Notes: generated by a model not told the origin, from the sequence alone. Shown: positions 7,801-17,121, counted from the first letter of the stretch. The stretch: DNA of 64,000 nt from CBDAPU01 sp965198875 (GCA_965198875.1 CBDAPU010000001.1:1984001-2048000); one strand, 5' to 3'. Numbers and translations are program-made.

Positions 7801-8289
7801 TTAATTTGCCCCTGATGGGTTGTTTCTGATCAGCCTTTGTTTCTGTAATCGCCAGCTCCGATCTTTTTCCACTTGCCGTTTGTCATGTGTTTTTTTGCCC
7901 CTGGCCAGGGCAATCTCCAGTTTGGCCCTGCCTTGCTTCCAGTACATCGCCGTTGGAATGACGGCATAGCCTTTGCGCTCCACGGCGCCGATCAGCTTGT
8001 CTATTTCATCCCGGTGCAATAATAATTTTCTCATCCTTTGTGGCTCTGCTTTAATATGTGTCGAGGCGGCGGGCAGGGGTGTGATCAATGCGCCGAATAA
8101 AAAGGCCTCGCCCCCCTTTAGCAGAATATAACTTTCCCTGATCTGTATTTTCCCTGCACGCAAACTTTTCACTTCCCATCCTTGTAGCGCCATGCCCGCC
8201 TCAAACCGGTCCTCGATAAAATAATCGTAGCGGGCTTTTTTATTGAAAGCGATGGTATGGCCTTCGGGCTTCTTTTTAGGTCTCGCCAT
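7801..8289 (-). CDS. smpB: SsrA-binding protein SmpB
   Basis: The 162-residue protein has the canonical SmpB sequence: an N-terminal KKARYDYFIEDRFEAGMALQGWEVKSLRAGK block, then EPQRMRKLLLHRDEID, and a basic C-terminal tail (RGKKTHDKRQVEKDRSW) that lies along the empty mRNA channel of the ribosome. It binds the tRNA-like domain of tmRNA and delivers it to stalled ribosomes. Its partner ssrA is immediately downstream on the same strand. The start is the ATG at 8289. Length and motifs are complete. Confidence 0.98.
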   Translation of the reverse strand: MARPKKKPEGHTIAFNKKARYDYFIEDRFEAGMALQGWEVKSLRAGKIQIRESYILLKGGEAFLFGALITPLPAASTHIKAEPQRMRKLLLHRDEIDKLIGAVERKGYAVIPTAMYWKQGRAKLEIALARGKKTHDKRQVEKDRSWRLQKQRLIRNNPSGAN

Positions 8290-8420
8290 CTCATCTGTCC
8301 ATCGGATTGCAGATTAAAGACTATATCAGTTATCGCCGCCCCGGGATGTTATTTATCCTGTATTTAAGTTGTGTCAGCCCGGAATTTCCCGCAGAATTGT
8401 TGGGAAAAAGGTGGCGCAAA

Positions 8421-9788
8421 ATGGCAACTCATCGCACTTCTATACACGGTCAGTGGACATCGAAATGGGTCTTTATTCTGGCGGCGACGGGCTCTGCCGT
8501 TGGTTTGGGTAATATCTGGCGGTTTCCCTACACCACCGCCGAGAACGGTGGCGGCGCTTTCGTCATGATTTATCTGATCTGCGTTTTACTGGTCGGTTTG
8601 CCCATTATGATGGCCGAGATCCTCATGGGAAGACGTGGAAGACAAAGCCCGATTAACACCATGAAGACCCTGTCTGAGGAAGAGCGCCAGAGCAAGCATT
8701 GGTATTTGCTTGGGATGATGGGCGTCATAGCCGGTTTTTTGATCCTCACCTTCTACAGCACCGTTGCCGGCTGGACGTTGGCTTATGTATTTCGGGCGGC
8801 TTCGGGCATGTTTGCCGGCGCCACGGCCAAGCAAATAGAAGACATATTCATCTCCCTGATCGCCGATCCCGAACGCTTGCTCGCCTGGCACACCCTCTTT
8901 ATGGCGATGACGGTATTCGTGGTGTCAAGAGGGGTGAGAAGCGGTCTTGAAAAAGCCGTGCGCTTTCTTATGCCGACACTGTTTTTTCTGCTGATCGCCA
9001 TGGCGGGTTATTCCCTGAGCACAGCCGGATTTTCCGAGGCCATGGCGTATTTGTTTAAGCCGGATTTCAGCCAGATAACCACTAACACGGTGTTGGTCGC
9101 TTTGGGTCAGGCGTTTTTCAGTTTGAGTCTGGGCATGGGTGCGATTATGACCTATGGGGCGTATTTGCCGGATCGTTCATCAATACCAGAGACGACGGCC
9201 ACCATCGCCATCATGGATACGGCTGTCGCCTTGCTGGCGGGGATCGCCATTTTCCCCATCATGTTCACCTATGGTTTGCAACCCGAAGAGGGTGGCCCCG
9301 GGCTTATCTTTAAGATATTACCCATTGCTTTCGGGCAAATGCCCTACGGTAATTTTTTCGCCGTGATCTTTTTTGTGTTATTGATGTTCGCCGCCTGGAC
9401 GTCAGCCATATCACTGTTGGAGCCGGTCTCGGCCTGGCTTGTTGAGCGAAAAGGCTATACACGGATGCGTGCCGCCATGTATGCAGGGGCGGTGGCCTGG
9501 GCCTTGGGTTTAGGATCATTATTATCCTTGAACCTGTGGTCTGATGCGACCCTGTTTGGAAAAACCTTCTTTGCCCTGATCGAGTACCTGTCCGTTAATA
9601 TCATGCTTCCGATTGGTGGTTTGTTCATTTCAATTTTTGCCGCCTGGCTGATGTCCAGGGCCTCAACGTTTGATGAGTTAAGGTTAAATAAGCTGGGTTA
9701 TCTCGCCTGGCGAGCAGGGGCGAGATACATCGCCCCTGTGGGCGTGGTCTTGATCCTCTTGCAAGAAGCATTTGGCGTGTTTGGCTGA
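8421..9788 (+). CDS. Sodium-dependent transporter of the neurotransmitter:sodium symporter (NSS) family
   Basis: The 455-residue polytopic protein has the LeuT/NSS signature in the first helix (ATGSAVGLGNIWRFPY), where Na+ and substrate bind. AENGGGAFVMIYLI, SLSLGMGAIMTYGAYL and about eleven further hydrophobic segments follow. The family imports amino acids or related compounds with Na+. I chose the ATG at 8421, after AAAAGGTGG, rather than the earlier in-frame start at 8307, because homologues begin shortly before the GQWTSKWVF segment. The substrate cannot be read from sequence. The gene diverges from smpB, and its stop is 16 bases from ratA. Confidence 0.94.
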   Translation: MATHRTSIHGQWTSKWVFILAATGSAVGLGNIWRFPYTTAENGGGAFVMIYLICVLLVGLPIMMAEILMGRRGRQSPINTMKTLSEEERQSKHWYLLGMMGVIAGFLILTFYSTVAGWTLAYVFRAASGMFAGATAKQIEDIFISLIADPERLLAWHTLFMAMTVFVVSRGVRSGLEKAVRFLMPTLFFLLIAMAGYSLSTAGFSEAMAYLFKPDFSQITTNTVLVALGQAFFSLSLGMGAIMTYGAYLPDRSSIPETTATIAIMDTAVALLAGIAIFPIMFTYGLQPEEGGPGLIFKILPIAFGQMPYGNFFAVIFFVLLMFAAWTSAISLLEPVSAWLVERKGYTRMRAAMYAGAVAWALGLGSLLSLNLWSDATLFGKTFFALIEYLSVNIMLPIGGLFISIFAAWLMSRASTFDELRLNKLGYLAWRAGARYIAPVGVVLILLQEAFGVFG

Positions 9789-9804
9789 TAAACCGCTGAT
9801 CAGC

Positions 9805-10257
9805 ATGCGCTCCATACAAAAGACGATTATCACTCCCTATAGCGCCGAGCAGATGTATGCACTGGTCAATGACATCGAGTCCTATCCTCAATTCCTGCCC
9901 TGGTGCAGTGATGCAGAAGTAGAACAGGCAACCGATCAGGCGCTGCTTGCAACGGTATCGCTGAGCCTGGGGAGAATAAAACAATCATTCACGACAAGAA
10001 ACACACTGCAACCGGGGAGGCGGATCGATATGAACCTGGTTCGAGGCCCGTTTAAGCAGTTAAGCGGTTATTGGCGCTTCGAGGCTACCGGCGATGGGGC
10101 CTGCGAAGTGCAATTCGGCTTGCGCTTTCAATTTAAGAATAAGATCCTCTCTCTTGCGCTTAATAAGGCATTCGAGCAGACAGTGTGCTCTTTCATTGAC
10201 GCCTTTAGAACACGCGCGATTGAGGTATATGGAAAACAACCCGCCCCCATTGCTTGA
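9805..10257 (+). CDS. ratA: RatA/COQ10-family START-like protein
   Basis: The 150-residue protein is a START-like lipid-binding domain of the RatA/Coq10 group. It opens with KTIITPYSAEQMYALVNDIESYPQFLPWC, the typical first strand-helix block, and ends with the long C-terminal helix region (ALNKAFEQTVCSFIDAFRTRA). Family members are linked to ubiquinone function; E. coli RatA was also described as a 50S-binding inhibitor. I chose the ATG at 9805 because it gives the standard N-terminus. The gene lies close to ssrA-smpB and overlaps rnfH by 29 bases, a common gammaproteobacterial arrangement. Confidence 0.92.
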   Translation: MRSIQKTIITPYSAEQMYALVNDIESYPQFLPWCSDAEVEQATDQALLATVSLSLGRIKQSFTTRNTLQPGRRIDMNLVRGPFKQLSGYWRFEATGDGACEVQFGLRFQFKNKILSLALNKAFEQTVCSFIDAFRTRAIEVYGKQPAPIA

Positions 10258-10534
10258 GATTGAGATTATCTACGCCAAATCATCTGTCGTACAACGGCTT
10301 AAAAGAAAGGTAGAGGCCGGCACCACAATAAGGGAGGCGATTGAAGGATCGGGTATTTTGCAACGTAACCCTGAGATCAGTCTTGCAAAAAATGCGGTCG
10401 GCATATTCAGTCAAAAAAAGCAGTTGCAGGATGTGGTGAGATCAGGCGATCGCATCGAGATCTACACGCCACTGCTCGTTGATCCCAAAGAGGCGAGAAG
10501 AAGGCGAGCGAAAAAACACATCATGGGGCGGTGA
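10229..10534 (+). CDS. rnfH: RnfH family protein (ubiquitin-like beta-grasp)
   Basis: The 101-residue protein matches the RnfH/UPF0125 family: EIEIIYAKSSVVQRLKRKVEAGTTIREAIEGSG, then NAVGIFSQKKQLQDVVRSGDRIEIYTPLLVDPKEARRRRA. Its molecular role is unsettled, and it usually lies next to ratA as here. The ATG at 10229 lies inside the ratA coding region, so translation is probably coupled. The stop codon overlaps the start of the next gene (GTGATG). An earlier start in the same frame exists but would add residues not found in the family. Confidence 0.92.
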   Translation: MENNPPPLLEIEIIYAKSSVVQRLKRKVEAGTTIREAIEGSGILQRNPEISLAKNAVGIFSQKKQLQDVVRSGDRIEIYTPLLVDPKEARRRRAKKHIMGR

Positions 10535-11553
10535 TGTCATTATTCAATCGGCATTGGCGTCCTTCCTCGTTTGCCGGCATGGCGTTGTTATACCTGGTGT
10601 TGTTTTCCCTAGCGATAGCGGTTAGCTTGATCTCACTCGCCAGCGGCTCTGTTTCCATATCCGGATCTGAGATGTTAGCCATTCTTCTTCAGGGCTCGGA
10701 GCATATCCATGCACGCATCGTTCTGGAGATCCGCCTTCCCAGGATCATGTCCGCTTTCATTGTCGGTGGCATGTTGGCCCTGGCCGGCGCCTTGATGCAG
10801 GTGTTGTTAAGAAACCCCCTGGCCGAGCCGTATATTCTCGGTATATCCGGGGGCTCGGCGGTGTTTGCGTTGCTGGCGATCATCACCGGTGTTGCCGGGT
10901 TGTGGGTGAACGTGAGCGCCTGCTTCGGCGCTTTGATCACCATGGTCATGGTGTTCGTCCTCTCAGGCTCGGGAGCCGCCTGGAATCCTTTGAAGGTACT
11001 GCTAACCGGCGTTGTCATCGCAGCCGGCTGGGGGGCGGTGATCAGCTTGCTGCTGGCGATGAGTCCGTCCAGGATGGTTCACGGCATGTTGTTCTGGTTA
11101 ATGGGCGATCTGAGTTTCAGCCAGTATCATATCGGCTATCTGGCGGTCCTGATCATGGCGCTGGTGTTGGCCATGATGTTTGCCAGGGCATTGAACCTGC
11201 TCGCCACTGGCGATCTGCAAGCGGCGGCTTTGGGTGTGTCTGTTGAGCGACTGCGTATTCATGTTTATTTTTTAGCCTCCATCTTAACGGCCACTGCCGT
11301 TATGCAGGCGGGCGGTATTGGTTTTATCGGGCTGATCATCCCCCATGGGGTGAGATTGCTCATTGGCAGTGATCATCGGCTCGTATTGCCCGTCTCGGTG
11401 TTGTTGGGCGGCACCTTGCTCATGCTCGCCGATACCTTGTCACGTACGATACTGGCCCCTCAACAACTGCCGGTGGGCGTGTTGACGGCAATAATCGGTG
11501 TGCCGGTTTTTCTCATATTACTGCAATCCATATCGGCCGGAGAAAGACCATGA
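10534..11553 (+). CDS. btuC: BtuC/FecCD-family ABC transporter permease
   Basis: The 339-residue membrane protein has about ten hydrophobic helices and the FecCD signatures: RLPRIMSAFIVGGMLALAGALMQVLLRNPLAEPYILGISGG near residue 65, and GGIGFIGLIIPHGVRLLIG near residue 260, the segment contacting the ATPase. It forms the transmembrane channel for cobalamin or a ferric chelate. I prefer B12 because the binding protein encoded nearby (12431-13309) resembles BtuF, but permease sequence alone does not decide this. ATG 10534 overlaps the rnfH stop by one base; a GTG at 10531 is the alternative. The ATPase gene overlaps its 3' end by four bases. Confidence 0.85.
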   Translation: MSLFNRHWRPSSFAGMALLYLVLFSLAIAVSLISLASGSVSISGSEMLAILLQGSEHIHARIVLEIRLPRIMSAFIVGGMLALAGALMQVLLRNPLAEPYILGISGGSAVFALLAIITGVAGLWVNVSACFGALITMVMVFVLSGSGAAWNPLKVLLTGVVIAAGWGAVISLLLAMSPSRMVHGMLFWLMGDLSFSQYHIGYLAVLIMALVLAMMFARALNLLATGDLQAAALGVSVERLRIHVYFLASILTATAVMQAGGIGFIGLIIPHGVRLLIGSDHRLVLPVSVLLGGTLLMLADTLSRTILAPQQLPVGVLTAIIGVPVFLILLQSISAGERP

Positions 11554-12320
11554 CGGCATTGCGCGTTAAACAGCTCACCATAGCGATTGGCGATCACCTG
11601 GTGTGCGAGGATTTTGATCTGGAGATGAGAGCCGGTGAGCACTGGGGTGTATTGGGCGGAAATGGCGCCGGTAAGACCACGCTCCTGCACACGCTTGCCG
11701 GATTAAGAGAACCGGACCGGGGTGAGATTCAATTAGAGCAGCAGGATCTAAAACACTTCACGCGTTTTGATCTGGCAAGGAAACTGGGCGTCTTGTTCCA
11801 GGACAGTGTCGATAGCTTTCCATCCACCGTGAGGGAGACGGTCTTAACCGGTCGGCATCCACACCAGGGTTTCTGGTCATGGGGCCGGTCAGCGGATCGC
11901 CTGATGGCTGAGACGGCGCTGGAGCAGTTACAGTTGCTGGAAATGCAATATCGACAGGTTGATACCCTCTCTGGAGGAGAAAGACGCAGGCTGGCCATCG
12001 CCACCTTGTTTTTACAGGATCCGGAGATCTGGTTATTGGATGAGCCGACAAATCACCTGGATCCGCATCATCAGATCCGCACGCTTGATCTAATCCACAC
12101 ACGCATCAAGCAAAAGAACGGGGTGTTGTTGATGGTCTTGCACGATGTTAACCTGATCAATCGCTATTGCACCCATGCCGTGTTGATGTTGCCGAAAAAC
12201 AAAACCATCAGCGGCCCCATCACGGAGGTGATCAATAAAACCAGCCTCGAGTTATTATACCAACACCCGGTAACGGAGTTGGTGGATGAGAAGCAGGGGA
12301 GATGGTATTTTCCCGCATAG
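11550..12320 (+). CDS. btuD: BtuD/FecE-type ABC transporter ATPase
   Basis: The 256-residue nucleotide-binding subunit has Walker A GGNGAGKTTL (residues about 36-45), signature LSGGERRRLAIA, Walker B IWLLDEPTNHLD and switch His in VLHDVN. It begins with an ATGA overlap to the permease gene, so the two are translated as a pair. It powers uptake of B12 or an iron chelate together with the permease and the periplasmic protein encoded in the facing gene. It converges on that binding-protein gene with a 110-base gap. Confidence 0.87.
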   Translation: MTALRVKQLTIAIGDHLVCEDFDLEMRAGEHWGVLGGNGAGKTTLLHTLAGLREPDRGEIQLEQQDLKHFTRFDLARKLGVLFQDSVDSFPSTVRETVLTGRHPHQGFWSWGRSADRLMAETALEQLQLLEMQYRQVDTLSGGERRRLAIATLFLQDPEIWLLDEPTNHLDPHHQIRTLDLIHTRIKQKNGVLLMVLHDVNLINRYCTHAVLMLPKNKTISGPITEVINKTSLELLYQHPVTELVDEKQGRWYFPA

Positions 12321-12430
12321 GGTCAAGCTCTTTTTCGTCGGCGCTGTGTTTTTGTCTTATCTTAAAGCGTGGGCATGGCCGAAAAAGCCCGCCTTGCCTG
12401 GATGAGAAATGTCGGATTGTAAGACAGGCG

Positions 12431-13309
12431 CTAATGCCCGTCTCTCGCCTTATCCAGGTGATCACACAGCCGGTTTGCGCCCTGGAGGATCCCGGTTGAG
12501 CTCCTTGCGATCAGTGCAGATGGGATGAAGTACAGATGATGGTTGCGAACGGCGCCTATCTCAGGCCAGTCTCGCCAGCGCGCCAGCAGGTGTTGATCGG
12601 CGTGTTGATCGCCGCTGGTGAAAATCACATCCGGGTTCTTTAAGACCACGGCCTCCTCGCTAACCTGTGGCGAGAGCGATGGGAGCGCCGAGAAGATATT
12701 TACGCCACTGCAAAGCGTAATGACTTTGCTGATCAAATGCTCACTGTTGATGGTGAAGATGGGCTCTGCCCATGTCTGGTAGAAAACGCTCAACGGAGGT
12801 TTGCCCCGGTTTGACTGGCGTAGCGATTGCAGGGCGGATAAATACTGTGCTGCATTGTGCGAGGCGACATCAGCCGTGCCCGCCAGCTCGCCCAGGCGCC
12901 TTATCGTTCTCGCCACATCTTCCAGGCGACGGGGCTCGGATAAGTATATCGGTATTGACAGTTTTGATAACAAATTAAGGGTGGCCTGCCCGTTGCCGCT
13001 CTTCCAGGCGACGATCAAATCCGGGTTTAATACGGCGATTCTTTCAAGATCAATACCGAAGGCGTCCCCCACTTGTTCGATCTGTTTCCCGTCGGGTGGG
13101 TGATCACCGCCTCTCACCACGGCGATTACTTTCTCGCCGGCCCCGGCAGAGAATAATAATTCGGTTACATGGGGTGCGAGACTGATGATGTTATTCGCCG
13201 GTTTTTGCAGGATGACTTGCCGGTTATCATCATCAATGACAACAATATCGGCGTAACCGGGAGAGGCGACAAGCAGCGCCGATAATAAAAAGATCACAAA
13301 GCGATGCAA
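12431..13309 (-). CDS. btuF: Cobalamin/ferric-chelate periplasmic binding protein, BtuF-like
   Basis: The 292-residue protein has a signal peptide (MHRFVIFLLSALLVASPGYA) and the class III periplasmic-binding fold: NIISLAPHVTELLFSAGAGEKVIAVV, then PDLIVAWKSG, and SVFYQTWAEPIFTINSEHLISKVITLCSGVNIF, close to the block that in BtuF reads like QVWDRPLMTVNGEHLIS. It would capture vitamin B12, or possibly an iron chelate, and deliver it to the BtuCD-like transporter encoded opposite. The gene precedes the end of bamE by 21 bases on the same strand and may be cotranscribed with it. I see no cobalamin riboswitch upstream. Confidence 0.83.
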   Translation of the reverse strand: MHRFVIFLLSALLVASPGYADIVVIDDDNRQVILQKPANNIISLAPHVTELLFSAGAGEKVIAVVRGGDHPPDGKQIEQVGDAFGIDLERIAVLNPDLIVAWKSGNGQATLNLLSKLSIPIYLSEPRRLEDVARTIRRLGELAGTADVASHNAAQYLSALQSLRQSNRGKPPLSVFYQTWAEPIFTINSEHLISKVITLCSGVNIFSALPSLSPQVSEEAVVLKNPDVIFTSGDQHADQHLLARWRDWPEIGAVRNHHLYFIPSALIARSSTGILQGANRLCDHLDKARDGH

Positions 13310-13330
13310 TGGCCGGAGAAGAGGAATGCG

Positions 13331-13873
13331 TTAAGGGGTGGATAAGCCGCCATCGACCTTGGTATCCGGTTTCGTGGCCTGTTTGGATGTATCTTTGTGC
13401 TCAGCGGTGGGTTCATCGTCTGAACCAATAAAAGGGATGGCACTCAGCATTCTCCTTAAAAAACCCCTTTTTTTCTTATTGCGTAGCGGCACATCAACGG
13501 TGTTGGCGGTCTTGTTCAGTATCTCATCGACTCTTGCCAGACCGGGGACAACATCACCATCAACATAGGCCAGTTTTTCATCCTTAAAGTGTAAGGTAAT
13601 GTGGCGTTGATCACGCCGGGCGCCGCCTTTGGAGAAGGTATAGATGTATTCCCATCGGCCTGTGTGAAAGGGATCAATCATTGTCGGCGTGCCCATGATG
13701 AACCTCACCTGGTTTTTATCCATGCCGGGTTTAAGCCTCAATAACATCTCCTCCTCAATCACATTGCCCTGCTGCACATCCACCCGGTAGACGCCGGGCA
13801 GCTTCAACCCCCCCTCACGAGCACAGGCGGTTAAGTGGATAACAATGATCAACAGGCAGAGCAGTCTTATCAT
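13331..13873 (-). CDS. bamE: Outer-membrane assembly lipoprotein BamE (SmpA/OmlA)
   Basis: The 180-residue lipoprotein has a type II signal ending in the lipobox LTAC (Cys17), then the BamE core: GVYRVDVQQGNVIEEEMLLRLKPGMDKNQVRFIMGTPTMIDPFHTGRWEYIY and a beta strand ending LHFKDEKLAYVDGD. BamE supports the BamA complex that inserts beta-barrel proteins. It is longer than E. coli BamE (113 residues) because of a C-terminal extension rich in Lys, Asp and Thr with one hydrophobic stretch, as in some Pseudomonas-like homologues. It diverges from fur, the standard gammaproteobacterial arrangement. Confidence 0.95.
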   Translation of the reverse strand: MIRLLCLLIIVIHLTACAREGGLKLPGVYRVDVQQGNVIEEEMLLRLKPGMDKNQVRFIMGTPTMIDPFHTGRWEYIYTFSKGGARRDQRHITLHFKDEKLAYVDGDVVPGLARVDEILNKTANTVDVPLRNKKKRGFLRRMLSAIPFIGSDDEPTAEHKDTSKQATKPDTKVDGGLSTP

Positions 13874-13940
13874 GAGTTTTCAGATGTGAAGATTAGTATA
13901 AACAATGACTTGGTTGTCAATGATGATAAACCCATCGCCT

Positions 13941-13969
13941 GCGACATCACGGCCCACATGCAGTATACT
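13941..13969 (+). promoter_or_regulatory. Probable sigma-70 promoter of fur
   Basis: GCGACA and TATACT are 17 bases apart, with the predicted start about 45 bases before the fur ATG. I do not see a convincing Fur box overlapping it. Confidence 0.45.
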
Positions 13970-14021
13970 TGGTATCAACGGTAAATAAGTCACCTCATCT
14001 CACATTGTATCAACATAACTT

Positions 14022-14426
14022 ATGATAGAAAGTAGCGATCTCAAAAAAGTCGGCTTAAAGGCCACACTGCCTCGCATTCGCATATTGGAGATCCTCGAAT
14101 CAGTGGAGGAGAAGCACGTCAGCGCCGAGGATCTGTATAAGGCCCTGCTCGATGCCGGAGAAGATGTGGGTCTGGCCACGGTCTACCGGGTGCTAACGCA
14201 GTTCGAAGATGCTGGCCTCGTGATCCGCCATAATTTTGATTCCGGGCATTCCGTCTTTGAGCTGGACCGGGGTGGGCACCATGATCACATGATCTGCACG
14301 CAAACCGGCAAGGTCATCGAATTCGAAAACGAAGAGATAGAAAAACTACAGGAGCAGATCGCTGAGGCCCATGGCTATGAGCTGGAAGGACATAGCCTGG
14401 TGCTCTACGTAAAGCCAAAGGAGTAA
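14022..14426 (+). CDS. fur: Ferric uptake regulator Fur
   Basis: The 134-residue Fur has a winged-helix N-terminus (LKKVGLKATLPRIRILEILE, then GLATVYRVLTQFEDAGLV) and the C-terminal dimer and metal domain with GGHHDHMIC. The first cysteine of the CxxC zinc motif is kept (IC) but the second is Thr (ICTQTGK); Pseudomonas aeruginosa Fur likewise lacks it. With Fe2+ bound, Fur represses iron uptake genes. The gene diverges from bamE and has its own promoter-like sequence. Length and motifs are complete. Confidence 0.97.
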   Translation: MIESSDLKKVGLKATLPRIRILEILESVEEKHVSAEDLYKALLDAGEDVGLATVYRVLTQFEDAGLVIRHNFDSGHSVFELDRGGHHDHMICTQTGKVIEFENEEIEKLQEQIAEAHGYELEGHSLVLYVKPKE

Positions 14427-14564
14427 TCATCGAAGCCATCGCTGATCGGGATGTCAGGGCGGACTTGCCCCTGTTGGCGTGATCAGGGCTCATGTCAAGG
14501 CATCGCACCCGGCAAGCCAGTGATGTGAGATCAGCATATGACTTTTCACATATCAATGGGTTTA

Positions 14565-16250
14565 TCAGTGGGTTGTGCCTTTTAGCGCCAGCATTTCTTT
14601 GGCGTGGTTTCGGGTTTGCGTGGATATGTTGACGCCTCCCAGCATGCGCGCGAGCTCATCTATTCTTGCCTTCTCGCCCAGCTCATGGATATGGGTTTCG
14701 GTTGTCTTTTTATCGGTGGCTTTTTGTACCTGGAAGTGATTGTCGCCCTGTGCGGCCACTTGAGGTAAGTGGGTAACACAGAAGATCTGGCGATTTTTTG
14801 CAAGGCCCCGCAACAGGTTGCCGACAATTTCCGCAATGCCGCCGCCAATACCGGCGTCCACTTCGTCAAATATCATCGCCGCAATGTTGCGCTCCTGGTT
14901 GGCGATCACCTGGATAGCCAGGCTGATACGCGAGAGCTCACCGCCGGAGGCCACTTTGCGTAAGGGTTGTAATGCCTGGCCGGGATTGGTCGAGACGTGA
15001 AACTCGACCTGGTTGTTACCATGCCGCTGCGGCTTTGAGTCCGCCATTGCCTCCACCAGGATGCTGAACTCGCTCTCCGGCATGCCCAATGTGCGGATCT
15101 CGTGGGTGATCTTCTCCGCCATGTTCTTCGCCCATGTGCGCCGAAGCGCATCGAGCCTCATCGATGCCTGCCCATATTCTTCTAATGCCCGGGCTTGTTG
15201 TCTCTGTAGCGCCACTACCTGCTGTTGATTTTGCTCCATTTGCGCCAGCTTCTCGGAAATAGACAGGAAATGTTCATATAATTGTTGTGGCTGGATGTGG
15301 TGCTTGCGCCCCATAGCGTGCAAGATGTTCAAGCGCTGCTCTACTTTGTCTAACTCGGCGGGGTCCTGCTCCAGTTTGTCGTGGCAGGCCCTTAATTCAT
15401 TGACGGCCTCTGCAATTTGGATTGTTGCGTTTTCCAGCAATTCAGTCACCGCTGTGAGTGCGGGGTCAATGCGCTCGAGGCTGGCGATTTCTCTTTTTAC
15501 CGCGCTTATTTTATGGCTTATTGACGTATCGTTATCGTATAAGTCGTCCAGTGCGCGTTGGGTTAATTCAATCAGGTGGTTTGCATTCGCCAGGCGCCGG
15601 TGTTCCTTATCCAGGCTCGCCAATTCATTTTCCGTCAGCGCTAATTGCTCCAGCTCTTCAACCTGATATTTCAATAAAGACAGTTGTGCGGCAAACTCCC
15701 CGTCCGCCCGGGCAATCGATTGCAACGCTTTTGTGACGGTATCCCATTGATCAAAGGCGTCATGAACCTGGGTGAGCGCATCGTCATAATCACCGTAACC
15801 ATCCAGCAGATCCCGTTGTTTGTCGCGCTTTAACAGCGACTGATGGGCGTGTTGTCCGTGTATGTCGATCAGGTGCTCGCCAACCTCTCGCAGTAGTTGA
15901 ACGGGCACGGATGTCGTATTGATATAGGCGCGAGAACGTCCGTCTCTACTGATAAGGCGACGGATGAGTAATTGATTGTTTTCAATCGTGAGCGATTGCC
16001 CCTCCAGTATTGCGGCTAATTCCTCGGAGGACGGAAGATCAAACTCGGCGCTTACCTCCGTGCGCCTTGCGTGAGTACGGATCACCGATGAGTCTGCGCG
16101 CCCGCCCAATATCAAACCCAGGGCGTCGATGAGGATGGATTTCCCGGCGCCGGTTTCACCGGTCAACACAGTCAGACCTTCCCGGAAGGTCATTTCAATG
16201 TTATCGATGATAGCCAGGTTCTTGATATGCAGGCGCTTTAGCATGGTCAT
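14565..16250 (-). CDS. recN: DNA repair protein RecN
   Basis: The 561-residue SMC-like ATPase has Walker A GETGAGKSILIDALGLILGG near residue 35, a long coiled-coil middle with the QEEL-type knuckle region (residues about 160-370), signature VASGGELSRISLAIQV and Walker B AMIFDEVDAGIGGGIAE. RecN acts early in double-strand break repair, holding DNA ends or sister chromatids together. It lies ten bases downstream of nadK on the same strand, and the pair form an operon. Length fits the family (about 553 in E. coli). I see no clear LexA box; the gene is probably transcribed from the nadK promoter. Confidence 0.97.
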   Translation of the reverse strand: MTMLKRLHIKNLAIIDNIEMTFREGLTVLTGETGAGKSILIDALGLILGGRADSSVIRTHARRTEVSAEFDLPSSEELAAILEGQSLTIENNQLLIRRLISRDGRSRAYINTTSVPVQLLREVGEHLIDIHGQHAHQSLLKRDKQRDLLDGYGDYDDALTQVHDAFDQWDTVTKALQSIARADGEFAAQLSLLKYQVEELEQLALTENELASLDKEHRRLANANHLIELTQRALDDLYDNDTSISHKISAVKREIASLERIDPALTAVTELLENATIQIAEAVNELRACHDKLEQDPAELDKVEQRLNILHAMGRKHHIQPQQLYEHFLSISEKLAQMEQNQQQVVALQRQQARALEEYGQASMRLDALRRTWAKNMAEKITHEIRTLGMPESEFSILVEAMADSKPQRHGNNQVEFHVSTNPGQALQPLRKVASGGELSRISLAIQVIANQERNIAAMIFDEVDAGIGGGIAEIVGNLLRGLAKNRQIFCVTHLPQVAAQGDNHFQVQKATDKKTTETHIHELGEKARIDELARMLGGVNISTQTRNHAKEMLALKGTTH

Positions 16251-16260
16251 GTATCATTGA

Positions 16261-17121
16261 TCATCCCCAATCGAGCTTGCCTCTTAAGATCTTGAAGTGA
16301 TCGTGATCTGGCGGATGGATGAGGCGTATTTTTTTATTTTTCTTCTGCACGGTGACCTTATCCCCGGTAGCCAGATCGCAGATGATCTCGCCATCACAGG
16401 TTAATTTTCCCTGATCGATATGGGGTGTGCCGACGATGATCTCCACCACGCTGTTGCCATCTATGACAACCGGGCGGTTGCTGAGTGTGTGCGGGCAGAT
16501 AGGCACTAACACCAGTGCGTTTAATGCCGGGTGTAATATCGGCCCGCCACCGGATAACGCATAGGCGGTTGAGCCGGTGGGGGATGAGACAATCATCCCA
16601 TCGGCACGTTGACTGTGAAGAAAGTTTTCATTGACATAGGTCTTAAGTTCAATGAGCTTGGCGACATTGCCTTTCTGGATGATGACGTCATTGAAGGCGT
16701 GACTTTCCAGCAAAATGTCATTTTCTCTCCGGATCTCGCAATGCAGTTGGAAGCGTTCATCTTCAACGTAATGACCAGCGAGGATCTGATCCAGGTGTTG
16801 CGATACGGAATCGGCCGGGATGTCCGCTAAAAAACCCAGCCGCCCCCGGTTAATACCCAGCAGGGGAATATCATGATCCGCTAACAGGTGGGCGGCACGC
16901 AACATGGTGCCATCCCCGCCGATGGCAATGGCAAGGTCACAGCCCTCAGCGAACTTGCCCGCATCGCCACTACCAGTGCCCGGATCCGCCAGCAATGCCG
17001 TGCAAAGCGCATCGAGAATGATGTCCACATCACGCCCTCGCAGGTATTCTACAACGGCTTGCAGGGTATCAATGATCTCCGCAGCCCGATTATTTGTAAT
17101 TAAGGCGATTTTTTTGAACAT
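16261..17121 (-). CDS. nadK: NAD kinase
   Basis: The 286-residue enzyme phosphorylates NAD to NADP with ATP. Diagnostic motifs are the GGDGTML loop (near residue 69), NRGRLGFLAD, SPTGSTAYALSGGGPI and DGNSVVEI. Length is standard (292 in E. coli). It diverges from hrcA; the 140-base gap carries the CIRCE element and probably both promoters. recN follows within ten bases. Confidence 0.97.
   Translation of the reverse strand: MFKKIALITNNRAAEIIDTLQAVVEYLRGRDVDIILDALCTALLADPGTGSGDAGKFAEGCDLAIAIGGDGTMLRAAHLLADHDIPLLGINRGRLGFLADIPADSVSQHLDQILAGHYVEDERFQLHCEIRRENDILLESHAFNDVIIQKGNVAKLIELKTYVNENFLHSQRADGMIVSSPTGSTAYALSGGGPILHPALNALVLVPICPHTLSNRPVVIDGNSVVEIIVGTPHIDQGKLTCDGEIICDLATGDKVTVQKKNKKIRLIHPPDHDHFKILRGKLDWG

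Noticed and set aside
10257..10540. Cobalamin riboswitch for the btuCD-like genes
   Set aside because: btuC overlaps rnfH and has no leader; no B12-box-like segment is visible upstream of ratA or btuF.
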